Counted from the stretch's first letter, positions 36,878 through 46,163 are shown. The stretch: DNA of 64,000 nucleotides from Legionella lansingensis (GCF_900187355.1 NZ_LT906451.1:2520001-2584000), one strand, 5' to 3'. The notes: a model not told the origin generated them from the letters alone. Program-made: numbers and translations.

Positions 36878-38425
36878 ATGAATAATTATTGGGATTTCAT
36901 AAAGTCACATTTACCCGACTTACAAACTAAATTAATCGAACATATCTCTATATCTATGTCAGCCATGTGTATAGCGATCATTATTGGTGTTGGCTTAGGA
37001 CTCCTTATTGTTCGATTGCCGAAATTTAAAAATCCTGTACTTGGCATGACCAATATCTTCCAAACTATCCCTAGTATTGCATTACTCAGTTTTTTAATTC
37101 CTTTTGTAGGAATAGGCCTGATACCAACGCTAATTACTCTCATTGTCTATGCTTTATTACCAATCACAAGTAATACCTATGCTGGCTTGAAAGGTGTTTC
37201 GCCCATCTATCTCCATGTTGCCAATAGTTTAGGGGTTACTCGTTGGCAGCGTCTATACCTTATTGAACTTCCACTCGCACGCCCTGTGATTATGGCTGGC
37301 ATTAGAACATCCATGGCGATGACGATAGGTATTACCGCTATTGCTGCTTTTATAGGGGCGGGAGGGTTAGGGGATTTTATTACTCAAGGCTTATCATTAA
37401 ATGACCCTAATCTCATTTTATTAGGTGCAATTCCTACAGCCTTACTTGCTCTAGCCATTGATTATGTGCTTGCTACGCTAACCATCTTATTATCGTCTCG
37501 GCATCGTTTAACCATGCCTTTTAAAAAAATTAAAATCACTTTAGTAAGTCTTATTGTTGTCACATTGCTGACTATAACCATTCATGGGTCTTTTTCTTTT
37601 ACTCATGACACAAAAAATTCAATTGTCATAGGCACAAAGAATTTTACTGAACAATATATCCTGGGCTATTTAATGGCAGAGGTGATTGAAGCCAAAACCG
37701 ATTTGCGTGTTATCAAGAAGTTTAATCTTGGAACAACAACTATTCTGCAAGATGCTTTGTTAACAGGGCAAGTTGATATTTATCCAGAATACACGGGCAC
37801 TGCCTATCTCGTTGTACTTAAACAAAGTCAAATTAGCAATCCAAAGCAGACATTTGATTTCGTAAAAAAAGCTTACCTGAAAAATTATGATCTCATATGG
37901 CTAGCACCTTTTGGATTCAATAATTCACAATCATTAGCTGTCAAGGAACAATTTGCTGAGCAACATCACTTAGTTAATTTGAGCGATTTAAGTGGTCTTA
38001 CCAATGAGCTTATCCTTGCGGCTCCTGCAGAATTCCTCTTACGTCCTGATGGATTACCAGGTCTTACTCGTACTTATGGTTTTAAATTTGAAAAAATAGT
38101 ACAAATGCAACCCGATCTCGTTTATCAAGCCATCAAGAATAATGATGTACAAATCATCGGATCGCCGACAACTGACGGTAGGATTGCCGCACTTCATCTA
38201 CGTATATTGCAAGACGACAAGCATTTTTATCCACCTTATTATGCTGCGCCTGTAATTCGCAATGCTATTCTTAGAGACTATCCTCAGGTGCTCATGGCAT
38301 TAAAGCCTCTATTAGGTACCATCGACAATAAAACCATGCAACACTTAAATTACCTCGTAGACGTAAAAAAACTTAGCCCGCAAAAAGTCGCGCACGATTT
38401 TTTAAAAAGTCGGGGACTCATTTAA
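36878..38425 (+). CDS. ABC transporter permease fused to substrate-binding protein (OpuC/EgtU type)
   Basis: 515-residue fusion. Residues about 15-205 are a five-to-six-helix permease domain with the EAA-loop region (VANSLGVTRWQRLYLIELPLARP); a further membrane segment near 225 leads to an OpuAC-type periplasmic binding domain (about 246-515, SIVIGTKNFTEQYILGYLMAEVIE). Such fusions import quaternary amines or, in EgtU, ergothioneine. Three bases separate it from the ATPase gene, and the next gene starts within its stop codon. Confidence 0.9.
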   Translation: MNNYWDFIKSHLPDLQTKLIEHISISMSAMCIAIIIGVGLGLLIVRLPKFKNPVLGMTNIFQTIPSIALLSFLIPFVGIGLIPTLITLIVYALLPITSNTYAGLKGVSPIYLHVANSLGVTRWQRLYLIELPLARPVIMAGIRTSMAMTIGITAIAAFIGAGGLGDFITQGLSLNDPNLILLGAIPTALLALAIDYVLATLTILLSSRHRLTMPFKKIKITLVSLIVVTLLTITIHGSFSFTHDTKNSIVIGTKNFTEQYILGYLMAEVIEAKTDLRVIKKFNLGTTTILQDALLTGQVDIYPEYTGTAYLVVLKQSQISNPKQTFDFVKKAYLKNYDLIWLAPFGFNNSQSLAVKEQFAEQHHLVNLSDLSGLTNELILAAPAEFLLRPDGLPGLTRTYGFKFEKIVQMQPDLVYQAIKNNDVQIIGSPTTDGRIAALHLRILQDDKHFYPPYYAAPVIRNAILRDYPQVLMALKPLLGTIDNKTMQHLNYLVDVKKLSPQKVAHDFLKSRGLI

Positions 38426-39441
38426 TGATACCTTTTGAACAAGCTTCATACTTAACCCAGGTTAGAAGGCTTAGGGCCCTTGCAGTTGAGGCAGTGAAAC
38501 AATATCCGCTAAACGTTCGAAACATTGACTTCATCAGATATGGAGCCAATGCAATATTCAGAGTTACAGATACTCAAAATAAACGGTATGTCTTAAGAAT
38601 TAGCCCTGTGGGATATCATACAAAGCAAGCGTTTCTTGAAGAAATAAAATGGTTGCATCACATCTTAAAAACAACTGACTTATTGGTTCCCAAACCCGTT
38701 CTTACCACTCATGATCAATACCTAATTGAATACGCGCATCCTGCAATCTCCACGATCAGACTTTGTCATATGTTTGAATGGATTCCAGGGAAAATCAGAT
38801 GGAAAAGCATTGATAAGCAATATGCTTATCATTTAGGTTCTATCATCGCTCAACTACAAAAGAGCGGACAAGACATAGCGATTAAGCACCGCCACTACTG
38901 GAACACAGATGGCTTAGTGGGCACTGACAGGGCAAAATTTTACAACGTTGAAAAACTTACTGCAGTATCCAAGAAAGAGCAAGACATCATTACAAAAGCA
39001 AGGAGAACTGTTTATCAGACACTCAAGCATTATGAAGAATCATACAAAGATAAAACGGGTTTGATCCATTCGGATATGCAACCAAATAATTTCCTTACTT
39101 ACAAAAATAAATATGCAGTTATTGACTTTGATGATTGTGGCGTGGGGTTATATGGTGATGATTTGGCTGTTGCATTATTTGCATTTGAATATTTAACTGA
39201 AGGTGAAAAAAGTAAAAATTTCCTTGAGTTAAAAGAAGCGTTATTCACGGGATACTCTACATATATGCCTCTTTCGCAAGAGGATATTGATTTAAGCCCC
39301 TATTTCTTGCTCGCTAGAAAATTAGTCACCATAAGTTGGCTTGAATTAAGAAGAAGTAACCCTAAACTCAGACCATATTACCGTCAAGCAATAGCAAGAG
39401 CCATAACATTTTTTGAAGGTTTAGAAAAAAATAAACGATAA
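38425..39441 (+). CDS. APH/choline-kinase-like phosphotransferase
   Basis: 338-residue kinase of the aminoglycoside phosphotransferase fold. Catalytic loop H215SD217MQPNN and metal-binding IDFDDCG (about 233-239) are intact. The ATG at 38425 overlaps the stop of the transporter gene (TAATG), so the three genes form a coupled operon. Phosphorylation of the imported compound, for example choline or another amino alcohol, is the natural hypothesis; homoserine-type or aminoglycoside substrates are alternatives. Confidence 0.82.
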   Translation: MIPFEQASYLTQVRRLRALAVEAVKQYPLNVRNIDFIRYGANAIFRVTDTQNKRYVLRISPVGYHTKQAFLEEIKWLHHILKTTDLLVPKPVLTTHDQYLIEYAHPAISTIRLCHMFEWIPGKIRWKSIDKQYAYHLGSIIAQLQKSGQDIAIKHRHYWNTDGLVGTDRAKFYNVEKLTAVSKKEQDIITKARRTVYQTLKHYEESYKDKTGLIHSDMQPNNFLTYKNKYAVIDFDDCGVGLYGDDLAVALFAFEYLTEGEKSKNFLELKEALFTGYSTYMPLSQEDIDLSPYFLLARKLVTISWLELRRSNPKLRPYYRQAIARAITFFEGLEKNKR

Positions 39442-39444
39442 TTT

Positions 39445-39490
39445 GGGTAGCCTGGATGGTCGCTTTAGCGAACATCCAGGTAAGTAGCCC
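39445..39490. repeat. Compound hairpin between converging genes
   Basis: GGGTAGCCTGGATG pairs with CATCCAGG...TAGCCC, enclosing an inner hairpin (TCGC-TTTA-GCGA). It belongs to the GGTAGCC group also present at 43250, 44224 and 45164, and lies four bases after the kinase stop, so it may terminate the operon. Confidence 0.55.
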
Positions 39491-39496
39491 TGCAGA

Positions 39497-40078
39497 CTAC
39501 TTTATTTTAGTAAATGTACAAATGGATATATGAGTATATCCATTTTGATTGGGTTCTGCTTCATTTGAGTCATTGAGCTCAAAATATACCGTTCTCATTT
39601 GAAGCTGATCCTGATTTAAGGACAGTACAACATTAAAAAGTTGACTCCCAAAATTACTATTGAGTTTTGATTGACCATATCTTGTCCACATAGCATTTCC
39701 CTGCCCTAATAGTTTATCTTTTGTAGTATTCCAGTAAAAGTGCATGTGATCGTACCATGTTGATTTATAGCCTGCTGAAGACATTGTAGTTAAATGCCCA
39801 ATCTTAAAAGAAACACCATTAAATTCAATATGAGAACGATCATTGATGATTTTAAGAGCTCCCGTCTGGGGTTCTCCATCATCATATTTACAACTTCCCT
39901 GCCAATCACCTGTGAAATTAACATAATCATCTGAGTCCGATTTAGCTATAGAATGAACGGTATTTTGTTTATTAATGCGTCCTGTCTGTCCTGTTATTAT
40001 CTCAATAATATGGGTTGCTGAGGCGGAAGTAGCAATTAGAGAACCAATAGCGAAAACAGAAAATGAAAATTTTGACAT
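39497..40078 (-). CDS. Hypothetical secreted protein
   Basis: 193 residues from ATG 40078, starting with a clear signal peptide (MSKFSFSVFAIGSLIATSASA). The mature part contains FTGDWQGSCKYDDGEPQTG, a beta-rich pattern like lipocalin-like or META-type small secreted domains, and two cysteines (in GSCKY and ISICTF) that may form a disulfide. No named family recognised. Monocistronic. The open frame continues 24 codons upstream, without a signal-like start. Confidence 0.7.
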   Translation of the reverse strand: MSKFSFSVFAIGSLIATSASATHIIEIITGQTGRINKQNTVHSIAKSDSDDYVNFTGDWQGSCKYDDGEPQTGALKIINDRSHIEFNGVSFKIGHLTTMSSAGYKSTWYDHMHFYWNTTKDKLLGQGNAMWTRYGQSKLNSNFGSQLFNVVLSLNQDQLQMRTVYFELNDSNEAEPNQNGYTHISICTFTKIK

Positions 40079-40397
40079 TTTAACTCCATAGGATAGAAAA
40101 TTACGACGAATAGTAGCATTTGAGCCTGGGAAAAAAAATTGATTATCCATATATTGGATATATAAATTTCTTATGTGCTCAAATGCACTAACTACTTTTG
40201 AAAGATAGTTTTGTAGCCTGTATAAGCGCAGCGTAATACAGGAATTCTTATACCATCCCTTCCCGTATTACGCTGCGCTAATACGGGCTACGATCGATCA
40301 TATGGGAATAAAAAATCGATGCCTGATTTTCGGTCGCAGATTTTGTCAGCAGTGTTATAGTCTAAGATAAAGCTAGATTGAATTTGTAGATAAACTG
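40079..40397. other. Intergenic region with an imperfect palindrome
   Basis: Divergent gap of about 320 bp. The imperfect inverted repeat at 40214-40292 has arms GTAGCCTGTATAAGCGCAGC and GCTGCGCTAATACGGGCTAC; TAGCGCAGCGTAATACGGG-like arms are a form of dispersed palindrome. No gene or RNA recognised in the rest. Confidence 0.5.
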
Positions 40398-41474
40398 ATG
40401 CAGCTAACTCAGGAAATGATTCGAGAATATTATCGCGCGCTCATTGAAAAAAATACCGACTATGAAGGTGTTTTTTATGTTGGGGTTAAAACAACTGGAG
40501 TATTTTGCCGCCCAACTTGTCCCGCAAGAAAACCTAAATTAGAGCATTGTGAGTTTTTTCAAACAGCTAAAGACGCTTTAACAGCGTCATTTAGACCTTG
40601 CAAGCGCTGTCGTCCCCTTTCTCATCCCAACCAAGTATCCGATTTGGTGCAAACCTTGGTGAATGCCGTGGAAGCCAACCCATCAAAACGATGGAAAGAC
40701 AGAGATTTTGCCGCCCTGTCTGTTGATGCCTCAACGGCTCGAAGACAATTTAAGAAGCGATTTGGCATGACGTTTGTTGAATATGCAAGACACCGTCGCA
40801 TGGGATTAGCAATGAAGCAAATTCGCGGTGGCAATCAGGTGATTGAGGCACAGTTGGATGCAGGTTATAAATCAAGCAGCGGCTTTCGCGATGCTTTTTC
40901 TAAAATCATGGGAGCAGCACCCGCGAATGTTAATCAGGAATTGAAGATTCTGAAAGCCCATTGGCTAGATACACCACTTGGTGCTATGGTTGCGATAGCT
41001 GATGAAGCTGCTTTATATCTTTTGGAATTTGTTGATAGGCGAGGTCTTGAGCGTGAAGTTGAACGCTTAAGGACCCGTATTTTTTCTGCAGTCATTCCTG
41101 GAGTAACACCTGTCATCCTATCGATAGAGAAGGAATTGAAGGCGTATTTTGCAGGTAAGTTACATGAATTTACAACACCATTATGTCTCCTAGGCAGTGC
41201 TTTTCAAAAGCATGTTTGGAAAGCACTACGTACTATTCCATATGGTGAAACAAGAAGCTACGCCGATCTTGCGAGGATGATAGGACAACCATCATCGTAT
41301 AGAGCTGTTGCGAATGCCAATGGTGCGAATCAAATTGCCCTGGTTATTCCTTGTCACCGTGTTATTACAAGTACGGGTGAATTAGGTGGATATGGTGGAG
41401 GAATCGCCCGTAAAAAATGGTTAATCCAACATGAGGAAAAGCAAGAAACCATAGGTATTCACCCATCATCTTGA
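40398..41474 (+). CDS. ada: Ada bifunctional DNA repair protein/transcriptional activator
   Basis: Methylphosphotriester and O6-methylguanine repair protein that becomes an activator when methylated. The N-terminal zinc site has C37, C41, C68 and C71 (FCRPTCPARKP, PCKRCRPL); C37 is the methyl acceptor. An AraC-type HTH region follows (residues about 85-185). The C-terminal methyltransferase has C319 in IPCHRV. All functions look intact; positions match E. coli Ada within two residues. Confidence 0.95.
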   Translation: MQLTQEMIREYYRALIEKNTDYEGVFYVGVKTTGVFCRPTCPARKPKLEHCEFFQTAKDALTASFRPCKRCRPLSHPNQVSDLVQTLVNAVEANPSKRWKDRDFAALSVDASTARRQFKKRFGMTFVEYARHRRMGLAMKQIRGGNQVIEAQLDAGYKSSSGFRDAFSKIMGAAPANVNQELKILKAHWLDTPLGAMVAIADEAALYLLEFVDRRGLEREVERLRTRIFSAVIPGVTPVILSIEKELKAYFAGKLHEFTTPLCLLGSAFQKHVWKALRTIPYGETRSYADLARMIGQPSSYRAVANANGANQIALVIPCHRVITSTGELGGYGGGIARKKWLIQHEEKQETIGIHPSS

Positions 41475-41480
41475 AGCGTT

Positions 41481-41690
41481 TTACGTATGATGGATAGCAA
41501 TAAAAGTGGGGCCCTTAAATGCAAAAGCCAGACTGAGTGCTGGCTCTATGTCTTCTACAGATTTAATTTCCGTGACATGAGCCCCAAAAGATAATGCAAT
41601 TTGTATCACATCAATGGATGGAGTATTCAATTCTAAATGAAAAAAATCATTTTTTGATTTCACATCATTTTTTAATACTCTATATTCTCT
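41481..41690 (-). pseudogene. C-terminal relic of a thiamine-diphosphate-dependent enzyme
   Basis: The frame encodes REYRVLKNDVKSKNDFF...NTPSIDVIQIALSFGAHVTEI...EDIEPALSLAFAFKGPTFIAI, which resembles the last 70 or so residues of acetolactate synthase/benzoylformate-decarboxylase-type proteins. The rest of the enzyme (more than 450 residues) is missing and the upstream part is occupied by the next gene's promoter. Decayed remnant; family assignment is by eye. Confidence 0.5.
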
Positions 41691-41738
41691 ATGATATAAT
41701 TGTCTATCTTTCTTTCCGAAAGATGGTTTATTACGCTT

Positions 41739-43232
41739 ATGCGACAATTATCTTACATTACTTCGTTTATTCTTTGTGTCCTATTTGGATTTGTAACAGA
41801 GTCGCACGCGATAGAAGTACCTATCTATGACTTTTCAATAAAAGCTTATAACCAAGACATTAATACTTACTTGCCTAAAGAGAGTGATGACTACAATAAG
41901 CGTTTGATAAAGCCAGAATACCAAGCAGCGCAACTGCAACAATTTTTTAATCATTATTATTCCAGTGATAATCAAGGACTTTCTCCTTGGAGTGAGCAAT
42001 TAGTTCAAAATCTCTTACCCACTGTAAAAAAAATCGAACTGGCCATAATTGATGATTTTGATAATCAAAAGCAAGACCCTATAAACTATCATTATGCAGA
42101 AAATTTCAAAGAACACGATGAGATTTGGCTCAATAAAATAATTAATAACATGAATTTAGGAGAGCTAAACTCAACGGCTTTTAATAATCAAAATAGAGCG
42201 ATTGTTGTGCAAAACACTTTTGCACGTGCTTTACCTGATGGTGCGCCTGATTTTTTTCATTTAAGCCTTGCAGGACAAGGTTTTCCTTTTGATAACTTAC
42301 AGGAATCAGCTCTGTGGGCTGGAACACCCTTATATGTCCTTCATGTCTCAAAAGATAAGGCTTGGTCTTTGGTTCTGACGCCTGATGCTTATTTTGCCTG
42401 GGTAAAAAGCAATGATATTGCTTATGCCTCCGCTGAATTTATTAACCAATGGAATACCAAAGCGAGAAAGGGGCTTATAGCCATTACTCAAACGGAAACC
42501 AGCGTGGTAGATAATACTAATCAATTTCTTTTTAAGGGTTATATTGGCGCCGTATTTCCATTGGTCTATCAAGGTGAAGAGAGCACGATTATTTTGGTTC
42601 CCCGGAAAAATAAACAACAGCAGGCTGTAATAGGAACTGGAATAGTGAATAAAAATGCTGCGCAACCCATGCCAGTTCCCGCAACAAAACATAACATGGC
42701 ATCCCTCATTAAACAATTACAAAACAGACCTTACGGATGGGGTGGTACATTCTTTTTTAATGATTGCTCTCAAGAACTGAAAAGCCTGTTCGCTCCATTA
42801 GGGATTTGGTTACCCAGAAACTCTTTGCAACAAGCACAATATGTTTCTTTAGATTTATCAGAAAAAACGCTTGATGAGCGACTCAGCACCTTAGCAACTC
42901 AAGGGCATCCACTAATGACCCTCATTTACACAGGAGGTCATGTCATGTTGTACATAGGAAACCAACGACAAGATAATCAAACATTGATCCCTATCACTTA
43001 CCAAAACGTATGGGGATTAAAGCCGTCAACGAAGGACAAGCGCTACGTTATTGGACAATCGTTATTATTTCCCCTGCTTAAATACTATCCTGAATACCCC
43101 GACGCCACGTCGTTGGCTAATTCATCCTATTTTAAGTTAATTTTCCTGGATGAATTGAGCAGTCAGCCTCTCTCCTCACAAAATTTTGTTAAGCAGTTCA
43201 CTAAAAACGCCTCTGTGCGGGATTTACAATGA
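41739..43232 (+). CDS. SH3-domain NlpC/P60 (C40) family peptidoglycan hydrolase
   Basis: Exported cell-wall hydrolase, 497 residues from ATG 41739 with signal peptide MRQLSYITSFILCVLFGFVTESHA. An N-terminal helical region (about 25-150) precedes SH3-like domains (LWAGTPLYVLHVSKDKAWSLV..., to about 310). The C-terminal NlpC/P60 domain has the nucleophile C343 (YGWGGTFFFNDCSQEL) and H401 (GGHVMLYIG). It probably cleaves gamma-D-Glu-diaminopimelate bonds in peptides of the wall, as YkfC-like enzymes do. Confidence 0.82.
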   Translation: MRQLSYITSFILCVLFGFVTESHAIEVPIYDFSIKAYNQDINTYLPKESDDYNKRLIKPEYQAAQLQQFFNHYYSSDNQGLSPWSEQLVQNLLPTVKKIELAIIDDFDNQKQDPINYHYAENFKEHDEIWLNKIINNMNLGELNSTAFNNQNRAIVVQNTFARALPDGAPDFFHLSLAGQGFPFDNLQESALWAGTPLYVLHVSKDKAWSLVLTPDAYFAWVKSNDIAYASAEFINQWNTKARKGLIAITQTETSVVDNTNQFLFKGYIGAVFPLVYQGEESTIILVPRKNKQQQAVIGTGIVNKNAAQPMPVPATKHNMASLIKQLQNRPYGWGGTFFFNDCSQELKSLFAPLGIWLPRNSLQQAQYVSLDLSEKTLDERLSTLATQGHPLMTLIYTGGHVMLYIGNQRQDNQTLIPITYQNVWGLKPSTKDKRYVIGQSLLFPLLKYYPEYPDATSLANSSYFKLIFLDELSSQPLSSQNFVKQFTKNASVRDLQ

Positions 43233-43249
43233 CAATGAAAATCAAGAGA

Positions 43250-43286
43250 AATCCTGTTTGCAAGCAAACAGGCTACCCTAGCTACC
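43250..43286. repeat. Short palindrome, CCTGTTTGCAAGCAAACAGG
   Basis: CCTGTTTGC-AA-GCAAACAGG hairpin between converging genes; related copies at 44224-44300 and 45164-45203 (GTTTGCTTGGCAAACAGG). Its right end overlaps the last codon of the methyltransferase. Likely doubles as terminator. Confidence 0.6.
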
Positions 43287-44064
43287 ATTTTTCAGCAGTG
43301 ATCACATAAATTGATAAAATGAACCAATATTCACCTTGATATTTTTCTTCGCATTCTTGCTTATAGACTCTTACTATAGCTTCATTGATAGCAGCTATTT
43401 CCTCAGTAGGAATTTGGCCTTGAAAGAATGCAATCCCATTGACAAATTTACGGAAAATATCCAGAGAGGGTAAAAGTAGTTTATGTTTTACTCGCTCAAT
43501 TTTAATTTGTTTAAAAGGAAGAAGAGCTATTCTTTCTTGCATACGAACGAATTCATACTGATCTACTGCAACAGGTTTAAAATTGTTTAACGAGTTAAAT
43601 TCGCCTGAAGCTTTTACTTTGGAGTAGCTTGTAACAAAGGGATCATCACCTGAAGGAAAAATAGTCAGAACTTTTCCATCTGGTTTTAAAGCATGGTAAA
43701 TATTCTGAAAAGCTGTCTCAATGTCAGAAAGACACCATTGCAAGCACCAAAATGATACAATGTAATCAAATTGCTGATTGAATTCCATCGTTAATACATT
43801 ACCCTTTTGCCAGCTTGCATTAGGATAATTCGCCATTTCTTTTCTGGCTAATTTCAGCATATTCTCAGAAGTATCTATTCCAAGAAACAAGCCTTGAGGA
43901 ATTTTATCTATAACTTTACTGCTGAAAGCACCATTACCGCATCCGATATCCAATACACGATCAGTCGGTTTTATTGTTAAATACTGTAAATAGTTATCTG
44001 CAATGCTATTTTGGATATAAGAACCTATTGCATAATCTTCAGCAGGCCATTCTTGTGTTGACAT
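43282..44064 (-). CDS. Class I SAM-dependent methyltransferase
   Basis: 260 residues with SAM-binding motif I VLDIGCGNGAFS (about residue 38), GIDTSENMLKLA, and a Tam-like middle (FDYIVSFWCLQWCLSDIETAFQNIYHALKPDGKVL). It resembles trans-aconitate methyltransferase and other small-molecule methyltransferases. Substrate unknown. Monocistronic. Confidence 0.85.
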   Translation of the reverse strand: MSTQEWPAEDYAIGSYIQNSIADNYLQYLTIKPTDRVLDIGCGNGAFSSKVIDKIPQGLFLGIDTSENMLKLARKEMANYPNASWQKGNVLTMEFNQQFDYIVSFWCLQWCLSDIETAFQNIYHALKPDGKVLTIFPSGDDPFVTSYSKVKASGEFNSLNNFKPVAVDQYEFVRMQERIALLPFKQIKIERVKHKLLLPSLDIFRKFVNGIAFFQGQIPTEEIAAINEAIVRVYKQECEEKYQGEYWFILSIYVITAEKW

Positions 44065-44119
44065 CTATGCTTTCCGCTAGTGACTCTATATTTTCTTTTT
44101 TACACTCCTAGTATAAACA

Positions 44120-44218
44120 ATGAATCGTCTTATTGTTGCATTTAAATCGTTTCCCATAAAATTTAAGCTCATATTAATGGGGGCAGGGCTTATCTTTGCC
44201 TATATCATTTCTAGGTAA
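44120..44218 (+). CDS. Possible small membrane protein (32 residues)
   Basis: ATG 44120 opens a 32-codon frame encoding a basic stretch (MNRLIVAFKSFPIKFK) followed by a hydrophobic segment (LILMGAGLIFAYII) and SR stop. The layout suits a small membrane protein, but no ribosome-binding site is visible and there is no family recognition, so it may be chance. Confidence 0.2.
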   Translation: MNRLIVAFKSFPIKFKLILMGAGLIFAYIISR

Positions 44219-44223
44219 CTAGC

Positions 44224-44300
44224 GAGGTAGCCTCGTTGCTTGGCAAACAGGATTCATCTAGAGAGGAATAAGAAATCCTGTTTGCAACAGCTACACTAGC
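44224..44300. repeat. GGTAGCC/GGCAAACAGG palindromic element
   Basis: GAGGTAGCCTCGTTGCTTGG and GGCAAACAGGATTC at the left, AATCCTGTTTGC and AGCTAC at the right, forming an imperfect inverted repeat. Same group as 43250 and 45164. Confidence 0.55.
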
Positions 44301-45011
44301 TCAAATTTTACCCCCTAATCGATAACCTGTGCCGGGGAATCTGGGGTCAGAGGAAAAAGTAGAGTCATCTTTATTCGGGGAAAAAAAACCATAGTTAGAG
44401 GGGGAGTGCGTGTCTTCTGAATTTACAAACTCGTCGTTTTTAAATCCTATAAAGATCAGAAAATCCTTAATTTCTGCAAATTGTTGCCCATCAATAAAGC
44501 GTTCATTCCTATTACATTCACGGGAAAAATGAGATAGTGTCAAAATCATGACCAAGAACGTCATAATAGCTGCAATTGGAGCAATTGATGGCGGAAAAAG
44601 AGCCAAGACTAATACAATTAAAATAACACTTGTAAGAAAACAAGCTAAACCATAATAAACGCTTCTCTCGTTTTTTGATTTGATTTCATCAATATAGAGC
44701 TTATCATTATTTATTTCTTCTATGGTCCTCATGCGTGCTTTTAGGTTACGAACAAGGGTGTGGTCATTTGAGTTTTTCCAATATTCTATTATATCTTCAA
44801 GCAACACATTGCAGTGAATTTTTTCTTCAGGAGGAAGGAGAATTAGCAACTCACTTAAGGCTGTTAAACACTGGTTCTTTTTATAGTAAAGTTTTCCCTG
44901 AGCTAAGCAAGAGGACCATAAACTCAGAGCTTCGTTATTTGAAATCTTTGAAGATTCTTTTTTATATTGTTGATTAAATTTTGGTTTTAGCGTGTTATAC
45001 ATAAAAAACAT
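44301..45011 (-). CDS. Hypothetical protein with two membrane segments
   Basis: 236 residues from ATG 45011 (GGAG six bases upstream). The first 110 residues are helical and charged, resembling a repeat-type solenoid; then a hairpin of two membrane segments (YGLACFLTSVILIVLVLALF and IAPIAAIMTFLVMILTLSHF, about residues 120-165); then a hydrophilic tail rich in D, S and F ending RFPGTGYRLGGKI. The domain-hairpin-tail layout occurs in some Legionella effectors. No family recognised. Confidence 0.6.
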   Translation of the reverse strand: MFFMYNTLKPKFNQQYKKESSKISNNEALSLWSSCLAQGKLYYKKNQCLTALSELLILLPPEEKIHCNVLLEDIIEYWKNSNDHTLVRNLKARMRTIEEINNDKLYIDEIKSKNERSVYYGLACFLTSVILIVLVLALFPPSIAPIAAIMTFLVMILTLSHFSRECNRNERFIDGQQFAEIKDFLIFIGFKNDEFVNSEDTHSPSNYGFFSPNKDDSTFSSDPRFPGTGYRLGGKI

Positions 45012-45313
45012 AGAAACTCCATAGTGTGGTAAAATCACAACGGCAATTTGGTATTTTTGAATACAATATGAAAGTTACTTAAACAAAACAATGTTAACAT
45101 CTATTTGTTTATAAACGAAATAGATCATTCTTATGTGATGTATACAAATTCCTAATGGATCAGAGAGGTAGCCCGTTTGCTTGGCAAACAGGCTACACTA
45201 GCTAACTTCGCAATTTTAATCTGCCTATCTTATTCAACTTTCTTATCCAAAGATATTTGAGGTAATTCGGTAAATAAGCGATTATGAAGTAAATCTATTT
45301 TTGAGGTATTATT
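45012..45313. other. Intergenic region with one palindromic repeat copy
   Basis: About 300 bp between divergent genes. 45164-45203 is a copy of the GGTAGCC...GTTTGCTTGGCAAACAGG palindrome. TGAGG before 45314 is the ribosome-binding site of the next gene. Nothing else recognised. Confidence 0.5.
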
Positions 45314-46030
45314 GTGCCGAGATTACATACTGTTCATGGTTATTATGATCCCTTTAAATTTATTCAAAAATCTCACACTAAAGAGAATCTAATTAATGAA
45401 AGGGAACTCATTGATTATCTAAATAATGCATATCGTCAGGCTATAAGAAAAATATTACTAGCTTCTCCTGCATCTTTTGCAGAAGAATCACCAATATATG
45501 ATCTTTGTATTGATGTCATCTTGAACAGCGATGATATAACCAAAGTAACTGTAAAGTGGATTGAAGATCAAATAAATAAAAATAAGGAACTAGATAAACT
45601 AAAAATTTTAAAGTCAGACGACCCCAATGTTGAAAAACTCCGATTAATAAAGACTGTTACAGAAGTGCATCAAGACAATTTAGCTATTAATGAGAATGTT
45701 GTTTCTTTTGTAAATAGCACTCTAGCTCTTGAGGATATATTAAATAAAGAATATAAATACGGCATTTTTGCTTTTTCCAAAAGCGATTCAGAAATGAAAG
45801 AAGCTATTGCGGCGCTTAAAGACGCTTTAAAAGAAAAACCAGCCGATCTTTTATCGCATTTATCAACCTTACGTAAGGGTAAATTAGGTGACTCTATTAG
45901 AGCCTTTGTAAAGCAAGGCCTGGCAGATAAGTTATTGGATGGCAAAACAGTTCGTACTGTAAGTGATTTTATAACGGCGCTACACCAGCAAGTGAATCTT
46001 AGTCCGTCTTTAACTGCCAACATGTCTTGA
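45314..46030 (+). CDS. Hypothetical protein, possibly truncated
   Basis: 238 residues beginning at GTG 45314 behind GAGG. Soluble, lysine- and leucine-rich helices (KSDSEMKEAIAALKDALKEKPADLLSHLSTLRKGK); the final part reads like a tandem helical domain. No recognised family and no signal peptide. The stop codon falls exactly where an insertion-sequence relic begins, so the natural C-terminus may have been lost. Possible effector relic; this is inference only. Confidence 0.5.
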   Translation: MPRLHTVHGYYDPFKFIQKSHTKENLINERELIDYLNNAYRQAIRKILLASPASFAEESPIYDLCIDVILNSDDITKVTVKWIEDQINKNKELDKLKILKSDDPNVEKLRLIKTVTEVHQDNLAINENVVSFVNSTLALEDILNKEYKYGIFAFSKSDSEMKEAIAALKDALKEKPADLLSHLSTLRKGKLGDSIRAFVKQGLADKLLDGKTVRTVSDFITALHQQVNLSPSLTANMS

Positions 46031-46033
46031 TGA

Positions 46034-46163
46034 AAGCCCCGGATTGGGGATGAGCCGAAGTATTTTGATGAGCAGACATGTAAATTGGAACCTTTACCCA
46101 ATCCTTTTGGGCCTAAAGTGTGTTACCTATGTCTCCGGTATAATTTGTAACCCATGTCCCCGG
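46034..46163 (+). mobile_element. Relic of an insertion sequence: transposase 3' end plus terminal repeats
   Basis: From 46034 an open frame without a start encodes KPRIGDEPKYFDEQ and then LEPLPNPFGPKV before its stop at 46150, which looks like the end of a larger protein. It runs into two direct repeats, GTTACCTATGTCTCCGG (46122-46138) and GTAACCCATGTCCCCGG (46147-46163), 25 bases apart. Multiple similar repeats next to a transposase end are typical of IS termini (for example IS21- or IS481-like). No transposase core remains. Confidence 0.5.
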
